DNA of 38,221 nt, taken from a virus. Under the pieces are notes generated by a model that searched no databases, was not told the DNA's origin, and saw only the letters and a list, made by a program, of their open reading frames with translations. Shown here in pieces: positions 22,978 to 29,587 of this stretch (position 1 is its first letter; each line of letters begins with the position of its first letter). Location of the stretch: positions 1 through 38,221 of IMG/VR virus record IMGVR_UViG_3300000233_000004, one strand, 5' to 3'. The position numbers and the translations under genes are program-made.

Positions 22978-23223
22978 ATGCAAAGTCGTATTCACATTTC
23001 AAAAATTTGGGACATTATGGAACAAACCGACAGGCAAGGTAAACCCAAACCGTTCGCGTTTCAGTATGCAAAGAAAAATGGCGAATTGGCTGATTACCCT
23101 GAAGGTGTAATGACTTCGATTCACAGCAAGGGTGCAACCGTGAATATACGCGTAAACGGAGATACAAAAACATTCCGGAAGGTGTGTATAACAAGGTTCA
23201 ACGAATTTAAAGTTTATCTATAA
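22978..23223 (+). CDS. Hypothetical protein before portal
   Basis: 81 residues from ATG 22978 (MQSRIHISKIWDIMEQTDRQ...), the first Met after promoter B; the open frame upstream is only promoter sequence. Its core (KPFAFQYAKKNGELADYPEG, VNIRVNGDTKTFRKVCITRF) is beta-rich. I recognise no named family. Its stop shares one base with the portal start, so it is coupled to the portal. Confidence 0.55.
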   Translation: MQSRIHISKIWDIMEQTDRQGKPKPFAFQYAKKNGELADYPEGVMTSIHSKGATVNIRVNGDTKTFRKVCITRFNEFKVYL

Positions 23224-24608
23224 TGGAAATATTTGATTTTGGTACAACGGCATACTTGGCCGGTTCGGGTTCTGTAGTTACTATGGGTGATACTAAAGGC
23301 TTGGTTGGCGATAGCACTACTCCTGTGGAAGATGTTGCCATTAAAGGCAAAAAGGAAACTATGAAGTTTATTAAACGCGGTGCGAGTAATAAGCAACCGG
23401 TTGAGGTGATCGAAAAGATAAACGAACTCAGCACCCTTGGCGCCAATGTGGCCTTTAATGCTAAAATGGCTTATGGCGATGGTATAATGGTAGCTAAAAA
23501 AGTACGTGACAAAGAAACTGGCAAAATTACCATTGAAGAGCAACTGGAAAGCGAACAGCCTGAAATTTTCAAATTCCTAACTGATAACAACTATGTAAAT
23601 TCTACTCAGGAATGGAGTATGGACATTGTGGTGTATTACGAAGGCTATGCCGAATTTATTTTCGGTCGTGGAGTGAATAAAATTGTACAGATTAATCCAG
23701 TTGAATCAATCAATAGCCGACTAACAGAAGCGAATGAAGAAACAGGCGAAATTGAATATCACGGTTACAGTGTTAAATGGCACGAAGGAAATCCAGAAGA
23801 TGTAAAAGTTACACGCCTACTCGACCGCCGTGCTCCTATTCGCGATTTGCGAATAAAACGTGGCATGGACATGAATTTACAAGGGAAGAAAGAAAAAGTA
23901 GCCGACGAAAAGTATATACTTCAGCTGATGCAACCAACACCTGGAAGGTACTACAATGGTAAGCCTTATTGGTGGGCTATTTTCGAAAGCGGATGGTACG
24001 ATATAGCGGTGGCTATTCCAAAATTCAAAAAAGCATTGCTTAAAAACCAAATGACCCTCAAATATCACGTAGAAATTAACGAGGGTTTTTGGCCTAAATA
24101 CTTTCAAAGTAAAGGTATAACTAAAGACGATCCCAAAGCTGTAAAAGCATGTCGTACAGAATTTTTGACAAACATGGACAAATTCCTATCCAGCGAAGAA
24201 AATGCCGGCAAATCGTTTGTGTCCGAATTCAAATATGACCAACTGAAAGGTTACGAAGTGCATGACATTATCATTAAAGCTGTGGAAAGCTTTATAAAAG
24301 GTGGCGAATACCTCGAAGACAGTCAGGAAGTAACGAATGTAATTTGTTACGCTATGGAAATTCACCCTTCTATTATCGGAGCTTCGGGAAAAAACGGAAG
24401 CATTAACGGAACTGAAGCAAGAGAACTGTTTATCATTAAACAAGCAATGATGAAACCAATCCGCGATTTGTTGGCATTACCACTATATATCGCAAAAGAT
24501 ATTAACGGTTGGGACAGAGACATTCATTTTGTGATACCAAATATTATGTTGACTACGCTCGACAAAAATACAGGCGCCGAAAAATCAATAGGAAATCAGA
24601 AAATATAG
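23223..24608 (+). CDS. Portal protein
   Basis: A 461-residue protein in the portal position at the head of a connector operon. It has a long N-terminal part with VIEKINELSTLGANVAFNAK, a central wing region with WSMDIVVYYEGYAEFIFGRG and QINPVESINSRL, and a C-terminal crown with VICYAMEIHPSIIGASGKNG, SINGTEARELFIIKQAMMKP, a pattern known from portal proteins of Bacteroidota phages. The dodecameric portal forms the DNA channel and joins head to tail. The terminase lies upstream, but a regulatory island intervenes. Confidence 0.75.
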   Translation: MEIFDFGTTAYLAGSGSVVTMGDTKGLVGDSTTPVEDVAIKGKKETMKFIKRGASNKQPVEVIEKINELSTLGANVAFNAKMAYGDGIMVAKKVRDKETGKITIEEQLESEQPEIFKFLTDNNYVNSTQEWSMDIVVYYEGYAEFIFGRGVNKIVQINPVESINSRLTEANEETGEIEYHGYSVKWHEGNPEDVKVTRLLDRRAPIRDLRIKRGMDMNLQGKKEKVADEKYILQLMQPTPGRYYNGKPYWWAIFESGWYDIAVAIPKFKKALLKNQMTLKYHVEINEGFWPKYFQSKGITKDDPKAVKACRTEFLTNMDKFLSSEENAGKSFVSEFKYDQLKGYEVHDIIIKAVESFIKGGEYLEDSQEVTNVICYAMEIHPSIIGASGKNGSINGTEARELFIIKQAMMKPIRDLLALPLYIAKDINGWDRDIHFVIPNIMLTTLDKNTGAEKSIGNQKI

Positions 24609-24638
24609 TTTATAGTAAAAAAAACAGTATTTTAAATT

Positions 24639-25493
24639 ATGGCAGCAATTATAAGTTCAATAGATCAACTCAAAAAAACGGTAAAGGTAAATGCAAAATT
24701 ACCTTACGATGCCGTTGAGCCTTTTTTGCAATCGGCTCGCGATATTTATTTGGTGCGATACCTTGGTGCGGAGATGGTGGCACTGCTCGAAGACAACGAA
24801 GTTCCAGAACGCCTGACAACACTTCACGCTTTGGTGTGTAAAGCTTTGGGACCATTAGCCGTGTGGATGGGCAATGCTGAACTTTCGGTTAGAATTAGCG
24901 ACAGTGGGTTTACTGTAGCTAAACAAGACGGGACTTCCGGATACGCGCCTGCCAGCGATACCAAAATTGCCAAAGTAGAAGAAAGCCTTGAACGTCGTGG
25001 ATTCCAATACCTCGACCAAGTGTTGGAATATCTGGAAGCGAACGCTGCCAATTTTCCCGAATGGACAAATAGCCGCTATTATACGCTTCGCGGTGGCAAC
25101 TACATACAATCGGCTGTACAATTCCATGAACTCGGTTTGGTGGACATTAACTACAGCCGTATAAAGTTCGAGAACCTACGCACCCAAATGAGCATTGCAG
25201 AGCAACGCTTTGTAACCGAAACTATTGGCGAAACGCTCGACACATCACTCCGTAGCAAACTAAACAGCGCACAAACACAAACAGAGCCTGAAAAAATTAT
25301 GATAGCTACTATTCGTAAATTTGTAGCTTGCAAGTGTGCCGGAACTCCTTATTACGACGAACAGGCGGAATATTTTTACAGCAAAATTCAACAGATGCTC
25401 GTTAAGTATGCCACTGAGCTGAACGTGGAACTCGCCACCAGTGCACCCGAATTTAACGCCGACGATAAACGCATTTACAACATAGGCGGATAA
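24639..25493 (+). CDS. Head-tail connector protein, DUF6712-like
   Basis: A 284-residue protein (SIDQLKKTVKVNAKLPYDAV, FLQSARDIYLVRYLGAEMVA, LVCKALGPLAVWMGNAELSV, LDQVLEYLEANAANFPEW) that I associate with a conserved Bacteroidota phage family close to DUF6712, found directly after portal genes. It is helical in both halves and has a small C-terminal acidic tail. The likely role is in the neck, joining portal and tail. The family name is from memory. Confidence 0.6.
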   Translation: MAAIISSIDQLKKTVKVNAKLPYDAVEPFLQSARDIYLVRYLGAEMVALLEDNEVPERLTTLHALVCKALGPLAVWMGNAELSVRISDSGFTVAKQDGTSGYAPASDTKIAKVEESLERRGFQYLDQVLEYLEANAANFPEWTNSRYYTLRGGNYIQSAVQFHELGLVDINYSRIKFENLRTQMSIAEQRFVTETIGETLDTSLRSKLNSAQTQTEPEKIMIATIRKFVACKCAGTPYYDEQAEYFYSKIQQMLVKYATELNVELATSAPEFNADDKRIYNIGG

Positions 25494-25509
25494 TTAATAA
25501 TTTATAATT

Positions 25510-26313
25510 ATGCTAAAATTACATATAGACAATAAAACCTACCTGTTGCCGGATAAGATGGACGAGATGACTACCGAGAATCTCGTTTTTTTATCGCAAC
25601 TGGTGAGTACCGATATGCCTATCCAAACCATTAAAGTAAAAATGCTATTTTCGTGTTTGGGCGCTTATGTGGCAAAAATGGACAATGAGAAATACCATAT
25701 AGTAATTGGTAAAGATAAATACTACATGACCACCGAAGAAGTTGCCGTTGCTTCTACCGCTTTCGATTATTTGTTTACCGAGCCTGATAAGGATGGACAT
25801 TGTTTTTTTGACAACCGGTTGACGGTAAATCATTTTCCTGAAATCAAGATAATGGGACGCAAATTTTACGCTCCAAAACAGGCAATGACTGATTTACTCT
25901 ATAACCAATACATCTACCTGCAAACCTACGATGTAATGAAAGAGAAAAAACCCGAAGCCGTGTATGCTTGGCTTGGTTGTATGTTCATACGAGATAAAAA
26001 ACAGTTTAACCCAGAAGATTTAAACCTGAAGCACATGAAAAGATTACCACCCGAAACCATTATACTTATGTTGTGGTTTTGGATAGGAAGCTGCCGTTAT
26101 ATTGCCGAAAAATTTCCGCGTATATTTCCAGACGATGAAGGCAGCATAGGTGGCAACCCTTACGATGGACAACAAAAGCTACTGGACTATATTGCCAAAG
26201 CCGACCCGGAAAAGAAACGCCAATACAAAACCGACCAATTATACAACATCCTTTACTCGCTCGATTACTTGCTGGAGAGTGAAGAAAAAGAAACCACTAA
26301 CCATTCCACCTAA
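25510..26313 (+). CDS. Hypothetical neck/tail region protein
   Basis: A 267-residue protein. An N-terminal part (KLHIDNKTYLLPDKMDEMTT, ENLVFLSQLVSTDMPIQTIK) looks like a ubiquitin-like strand-helix fold, and a C-terminal half is helical (HMKRLPPETIILMLWFWIGS, YNILYSLDYLLESEEKE). No known family with certainty. It follows the connector by 16 bases and is the last gene before the moron-like insert. A chaperone role for tail assembly would fit the place but is a guess. Confidence 0.5.
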   Translation: MLKLHIDNKTYLLPDKMDEMTTENLVFLSQLVSTDMPIQTIKVKMLFSCLGAYVAKMDNEKYHIVIGKDKYYMTTEEVAVASTAFDYLFTEPDKDGHCFFDNRLTVNHFPEIKIMGRKFYAPKQAMTDLLYNQYIYLQTYDVMKEKKPEAVYAWLGCMFIRDKKQFNPEDLNLKHMKRLPPETIILMLWFWIGSCRYIAEKFPRIFPDDEGSIGGNPYDGQQKLLDYIAKADPEKKRQYKTDQLYNILYSLDYLLESEEKETTNHST

Positions 26314-26451
26314 CCCCATAAAGGGAAAATAAGCAAAAAAGGATAAGACAAAAACATTAGACTGTTTTTTCATAAATTTAATTATTGATTAAGATTGTCT
26401 GGGCTGTGAAGTTCGGGCAATTTGTTTTTTAATGCGTTGGTTTGCGCTGGC

Positions 26452-26481
26452 TTGCTTGTGTTTGATTTTTCTTTATATTTG
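26452..26481 (+). promoter_or_regulatory. Host-type promoter of the moron cassette
   Basis: TTG at 26452-26454, 19 bases, TATATTTG at 26474-26481 is a full match to the Bacteroidota consensus, with no GTCCTTTA element. It is followed within five bases by an ATG, so the message may be leaderless. Such a promoter allows expression from the prophage. Confidence 0.7.
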
Positions 26482-26485
26482 CACT

Positions 26486-26590
26486 ATGAATTTCAAAGAA
26501 CGAATAAAAGGAAATCTTATGGCAGGTTTAATTATAGCTGCTGTTATGGCGGTAATTCAACTTATTATTTATATTATTAATCAATTTTAA
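26486..26590 (+). CDS. 34-residue single-helix membrane peptide
   Basis: The ORF reads MNFKERIKGNLMAGLI then IAAVMAVIQLIIYIINQF: a basic N-terminus and one strong transmembrane helix. An alternative start at 26519 has a Shine-Dalgarno-like AAAGGAAA but would remove the basic part. It lies directly behind a strong host-type promoter and 13 bases before a lipoprotein gene, so both are likely expressed in the lysogen. Small membrane peptides of this kind act as superinfection-exclusion factors or toxins in other phages; no function is assigned here. Confidence 0.55.
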   Translation: MNFKERIKGNLMAGLIIAAVMAVIQLIIYIINQF

Positions 26591-26603
26591 AAATCAATTT
26601 TTT

Positions 26604-26948
26604 ATGAAAAAAGTTTTTTTAGTAGCCGTAATGGCTGTAATGTTATTTTCTTGTAGTTTTTCAGATATAGACACTGTTGATTTGAAATCTACAGTTAGTT
26701 TTACAGGTACTCAATTTATTGTTTGCAATTTAGATTCATTTAGTTATGAAAATACTAAATTTGAACTTAACGATGATTATATTTTGAATGTTGGTACATT
26801 AAATCATGGTGAAACATATACAGTTGGAATGATGCAATTTGCTGATAGCAAAGGAAACAGATTTGATTTTACAAAAAAACCTTTAAAATTTACTATATGG
26901 TGTGATTTAAATGATGATAAAAATGGATTTTTATATGTTAATTGGTAA
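26604..26948 (+). CDS. Small lipoprotein, moron candidate
   Basis: A 114-residue protein with a lipoprotein signal: MKKVFLVAVMAVMLFSC, basic residues then a hydrophobic helix and a lipobox ending at Cys17 (LFSC). The mature part is small and beta-rich (VSFTGTQFIVCNLDSFSYEN, FTKKPLKFTIWCDLNDDKNG). Codon use is more AT-rich than in the flanking structural genes, as expected for a recently acquired gene. Together with the upstream membrane peptide and own promoter it forms a moron-like unit; surface exclusion or lysogenic conversion is the likeliest benefit. Confidence 0.65.
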   Translation: MKKVFLVAVMAVMLFSCSFSDIDTVDLKSTVSFTGTQFIVCNLDSFSYENTKFELNDDYILNVGTLNHGETYTVGMMQFADSKGNRFDFTKKPLKFTIWCDLNDDKNGFLYVNW

Positions 26949-26988
26949 TTATTTTCATACAAAGAGTACCAATTTCAAAAAAACGTTG

Positions 26989-27060
26989 TATATTTGCACA
27001 GCGAAAAAAATCAAATAACGAGCAACTTTAAAATGTTGCCCACTTTTCAGGGCTTTTTTT
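26989..27060 (+). ncRNA. Candidate leader RNA or attenuator
   Basis: TATATTTG (26989-26996) is a -7 box with weak -33. An RNA starting near 27001 would fold GCAAC/GTTGC (27022-27039) or, in competition, GCCC/GGGC (27038-27053) followed by seven T (27054-27060), an intrinsic terminator. The two hairpins share bases 27038-27039 and cannot both form. Confidence 0.45.
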
Positions 27061-27202
27061 ATGCCCAAACCATCAGATATTAAAGACTGACGGCTGTATT
27101 ATTCCTCTTGTTACTTTTTGAGCTTGCTCGTTAGTGATTGTTTTCGCGAACACGGAATATGTACAGCCGTTTTTTTGTACAGTTAATTAGCGAAAACAAT
27201 CA
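27001..27202. repeat. Interlocking inverted repeats before 27209
   Basis: 27001-27025 is nearly the reverse complement of 27124-27147 (only a few mismatches and one gap). In addition ACGGCTGTA (27090-27098) pairs with TACAGCCGT (27162-27170), and TGATTGTTTTCGC (27135-27147) pairs perfectly with GCGAAAACAATCA (27190-27202), six bases before the next ATG. The last two pairings cross each other, so they are alternatives or a pseudoknot. Confidence 0.55.
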
Positions 27203-27208
27203 TTCATT

Positions 27209-27469
27209 ATGAAGACAACAGCCATCGGCAGCCGTTACCCTGCCAAGCCGGTACACCAAGAACCGGTACACCAAGCCAAAGAAGCAAACACTGCTGAAGC
27301 TTTGGTATTTCTCAACGAATTTATCCGTGAAGCACGTAAGGAAATCCGCAAACGCTCCACTATCAGCGTAATAGGCACGCAAAGCAATGCTACCGATTAC
27401 GACGCAGTTACTTTTCTGTCCGAGAACTTTAGCCTCACCATTAATTTTACGGAAGGGATAGCGGTATGA
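27209..27469 (+). CDS. Small hypothetical protein
   Basis: An 86-residue protein. The N-terminus has a short repeat (KPVHQEPVHQAKE), followed by a basic helix (ALVFLNEFIREARKEIRKRS) and a beta part (ISVIGTQSNATDYDAVTFLS). No recognised family. Its start lies six bases after the stem GCGAAAACAATCA, so initiation could be controlled by RNA folding. Its stop overlaps the next small gene by four bases. Confidence 0.5.
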   Translation: MKTTAIGSRYPAKPVHQEPVHQAKEANTAEALVFLNEFIREARKEIRKRSTISVIGTQSNATDYDAVTFLSENFSLTINFTEGIAV

Positions 27470-27627
27470 GCTTAGTAGAAGGATTAACCCGCAGACTCGA
27501 GGAACTTATACTTGAAAAACTCCACCTCGAACGAAAAATATTATTGTTGGAAAAAAAGAGATTGGCAGACCCTGAAATAATTAAACACCTTAAACCCTAT
27601 TTCACCAATATAGCACAATTAAACTAA
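27466..27627 (+). CDS. 53-residue coiled-coil microprotein
   Basis: It starts on the ATGA overlap with the previous stop and encodes MSLVEGLTRRLEELILEKLH then LERKILLLEKKRLADPEIIK and HLKPYFTNIAQLN: one long amphipathic coiled-coil helix and a short tail. The overlap and heptad pattern support real translation. Function unknown. Confidence 0.55.
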   Translation: MSLVEGLTRRLEELILEKLHLERKILLLEKKRLADPEIIKHLKPYFTNIAQLN

Positions 27628-27633
27628 ATAGCC

Positions 27634-27792
27634 ATGCCAAACGAACTAAAACCCCCAACCACGCAAGCCGAAGCATTGCGAATGGTAGAACCACTTAATC
27701 CGTCATTGCCAAGAGGAACATTTACAGCCAAAGAAATGGATATAGCATTCATTAGATTACACAATTTTATTACGGCACTAATACCAAAATAG
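27634..27792 (+). CDS. 52-residue hypothetical protein
   Basis: It starts six bases after the preceding stop (MPNELKPPTTQAEALRMVEP, LNPSLPRGTFTAKEMDIAFI, RLHNFITALIPK). A proline-rich N-terminus is followed by a helical end. It continues a tight run of small genes leading to the KilA-N gene. No family recognised. Confidence 0.5.
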   Translation: MPNELKPPTTQAEALRMVEPLNPSLPRGTFTAKEMDIAFIRLHNFITALIPK

Positions 27793-27800
27793 TTAAATTT

Positions 27801-28349
27801 ATGGAAACAAAAATTTGTGTATTTGAAGAAAATGAGATTACCTTTCAATTATTGAAAGATAATGGAATGATGGTAAACGCCACCGAAATGGCAAAGATAT
27901 TTGATAAAAAAGTTGAAGCTTTTATGAGAAATGAAAGCACAATTTTATTTATTAGTGAAGCACTAAAAAGCGAGAATTCTCGCTTTTTAGGAATAGCAAG
28001 TGAAGAAGATTTAATCATTTCAAGACAAAAATCAGGCACTTTTATGCATCGTGTTTTGGCTCTAAAATTTGCGGCTTGGTTAAATCCTCGTTTTGAACTT
28101 TGGGTTTATTCCACTATCGAGCATTTATTATTCGGAAAACATGTAGAACGTGAAAAATCTTTCGAAAAAACAATCTCTCTTCAGAACGAATTAGACTTAC
28201 TTGTAATGAAGGTAGATAAAACAGGAAAAGATTTTGAGCGATATATAGAAATTCAGAAATTATTAAATAGAGAAAAATATTATCGAACATCTCTTACTAA
28301 AGAAAGCGTAAACGAAATGCAAAGTTTATTTACAGAAAGCGAGAATTAG
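27801..28349 (+). CDS. KilA-N domain DNA-binding protein
   Basis: A 182-residue protein. Residues about 15-110 fit the KilA-N domain: DNGMMVNATEMAKIFDKKVE, then SRQKSGTFMHRVLALKFAAW and LNPRFELWVYSTIEHLLFG. The C-terminus is helical. KilA-N proteins are phage DNA-binding regulators, often antirepressors, so this may be a second antirepressor beside the one at 21887. A perfect 28-base palindrome lies inside the coding region (27963-27990). It ends just before late promoter C. Confidence 0.8.
   Translation: METKICVFEENEITFQLLKDNGMMVNATEMAKIFDKKVEAFMRNESTILFISEALKSENSRFLGIASEEDLIISRQKSGTFMHRVLALKFAAWLNPRFELWVYSTIEHLLFGKHVEREKSFEKTISLQNELDLLVMKVDKTGKDFERYIEIQKLLNREKYYRTSLTKESVNEMQSLFTESEN
27963..27990. 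repeat. Perfect 28-base palindrome inside the kilA-N gene
   Basis: Each half reads CTAAAAAGCGAGAA on its own strand, meeting at GAATTC with no loop. It encodes KSENSRFL in frame. A long perfect palindrome in coding DNA could be a self-binding operator or a hairpin in the message. Confidence 0.7.
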
Positions 28350-28366
28350 TTCTTTACTTCAAATAC

Positions 28367-28420
28367 TGTCCTTTATAGCCCCTAACTCAGGGGCTATTTT
28401 TGTATTGTAAAATTCACAAC
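28367..28420 (+). repeat. 54-base promoter-terminator repeat, copy 2
   Basis: Nearly identical to 22922-22975. The hairpin arms ATAGCCCCT (28375-28383) and AGGGGCTAT (28389-28397) surround loop AACTC and run into TTTTG. It would terminate the transcript arriving from the kilA-N gene and start the next one. Confidence 0.75.
28368..28402 (+). promoter_or_regulatory. Late promoter C (tail operon)
   Basis: GTCCTTTA at 28368-28375, 19 bases, TATTTTTG at 28395-28402. RNA would begin about 20 bases before the ATG at 28427. Confidence 0.7.
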
Positions 28421-28426
28421 TCTATT

Positions 28427-28921
28427 ATGATACATTACAATCACTTCGCCTATGGGCTCGACCTTGTAAACAGTCTCCGCTTGTACGATGCCGAAAAGGA
28501 ACGCACATTTCACAAAGCCACCAACAGCGATTCGCTTGGTTCTATCAGCGAGCACCTAAGTAATATAGACTATCCGGTACTGGTAGCTATCGACGGCAAA
28601 GATGCTGACTTCACCGACAACGGAACTGAGGCACTACTCAAAAAACCGCAATACTTTTTTATGCTTCTTAAGCCTGCTACATCCGACGACAACGAAGCCA
28701 TACTTGCCGTACAGTCCGAAATGGAAGCAAACGCCATACAAATACAAATGCGTATGATGAATCAATCGGAACGTAACGAAGAAGGATTAACCGGATTAAT
28801 GCCCGATACATTTTCTATACGTGGGATTGGTCCCATTGCCGATGGACTATATGGTGTAATTATTGGTTTTAATTTGGAATATGGTATTGGCACCAAAATT
28901 AATGCTGACTATTGGGTATGA
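28427..28921 (+). CDS. Tail completion protein candidate
   Basis: 164 residues from ATG 28427 (MIHYNHFAYGLDLVNSLRLY...), the first Met after promoter C; the frame is open from 28400, which lies in the promoter itself. It has a beta-strand core (YPVLVAIDGKDADF, QYFFMLLKPATSDD, GPIADGLYGVIIGFNLEYGI). First in the tail operon and just before a gp10-like gene, it is probably a tail completion or head-tail joining protein. Stop overlaps the next start. Confidence 0.55.
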   Translation: MIHYNHFAYGLDLVNSLRLYDAEKERTFHKATNSDSLGSISEHLSNIDYPVLVAIDGKDADFTDNGTEALLKKPQYFFMLLKPATSDDNEAILAVQSEMEANAIQIQMRMMNQSERNEEGLTGLMPDTFSIRGIGPIADGLYGVIIGFNLEYGIGTKINADYWV

Positions 28922-29583
28922 GACCGGAACTACAAGACATGACCGTAGCCGATTGGATGCAAACCAAAAATGGAATGAATGCCGGAGTATTTAAGCAATT
29001 AGTAAAAATTGCCAATGTAGGAGGCGTTCAAGTTCCTGGTGTTGTATCCACCTCCCGAAACCCACGCATCACATTTGTAAGCGAAAACGACAGTACCATG
29101 TATCAGCGCGTACAGGATGTGGAAAGCCTCGACAGGTTTAACTCGGGCGTAAAAGCATGGTCGCGGAAAGTAGAAGCACAACTCAAAGCATCGGCTAATG
29201 CCCGATTCGGACATGCCGACCGCCAGTTATCGACAGAGATTCCACGCTTAAGCGACAGTATACGAGCCAAAGTGCGATTTGATAAAACATACAAACTCGA
29301 AACCCGAAGTGTTGGTTTCACTATTGCTCGGCATGGTGTGTATCTGCATCAGGGAGCCGGTGCCGGATATGGTGGACTTACCGGTAGTAAGTGGACAGAT
29401 AAATACGGAACTTTGAAACATACCAATCCATTAAGTTACGGCAAACAAGGCACAGGCGAACGCACTGCCGTACATTGGTTTAACAGTGTGATTGAAAATA
29501 ATATGGAAGAATTAATACAAATTGTAGCAGATTATTCGCTCGATTTGGCTGTAAACATTAACAGTATATTATTACCAGAATAA
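28918..29583 (+). CDS. HK97 gp10-like tail completion protein
   Basis: 221 residues from ATG 28918, overlapping the previous stop (ATGA). The order of LSDSIRAKVRFDKTYKLETR, VGFTIARHGVYLHQGAGAGY and a C-terminal helix ENNMEELIQIVADYSLDLAV fits the gp10 class, where a basic strand region precedes a conserved histidine/glycine segment. Such proteins cap or close the tail tube at the head. It lies immediately before the tape measure gene. Confidence 0.6.
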   Translation: MRPELQDMTVADWMQTKNGMNAGVFKQLVKIANVGGVQVPGVVSTSRNPRITFVSENDSTMYQRVQDVESLDRFNSGVKAWSRKVEAQLKASANARFGHADRQLSTEIPRLSDSIRAKVRFDKTYKLETRSVGFTIARHGVYLHQGAGAGYGGLTGSKWTDKYGTLKHTNPLSYGKQGTGERTAVHWFNSVIENNMEELIQIVADYSLDLAVNINSILLPE

Positions 29584-29587
29584 CATT

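Noticed and set aside
27061-27090. Nine-residue ORF starting MPKPSDIKD after the 27054-27060 T-run
   Set aside because: Looks like a gene start but stops at once; may be a remnant or chance.
27624-27848. Minus-strand open frame over the small genes before kilA-N
   Set aside because: The three plus-strand genes here are tightly packed with overlapping or near-touching starts, so the reverse frame is a shadow.
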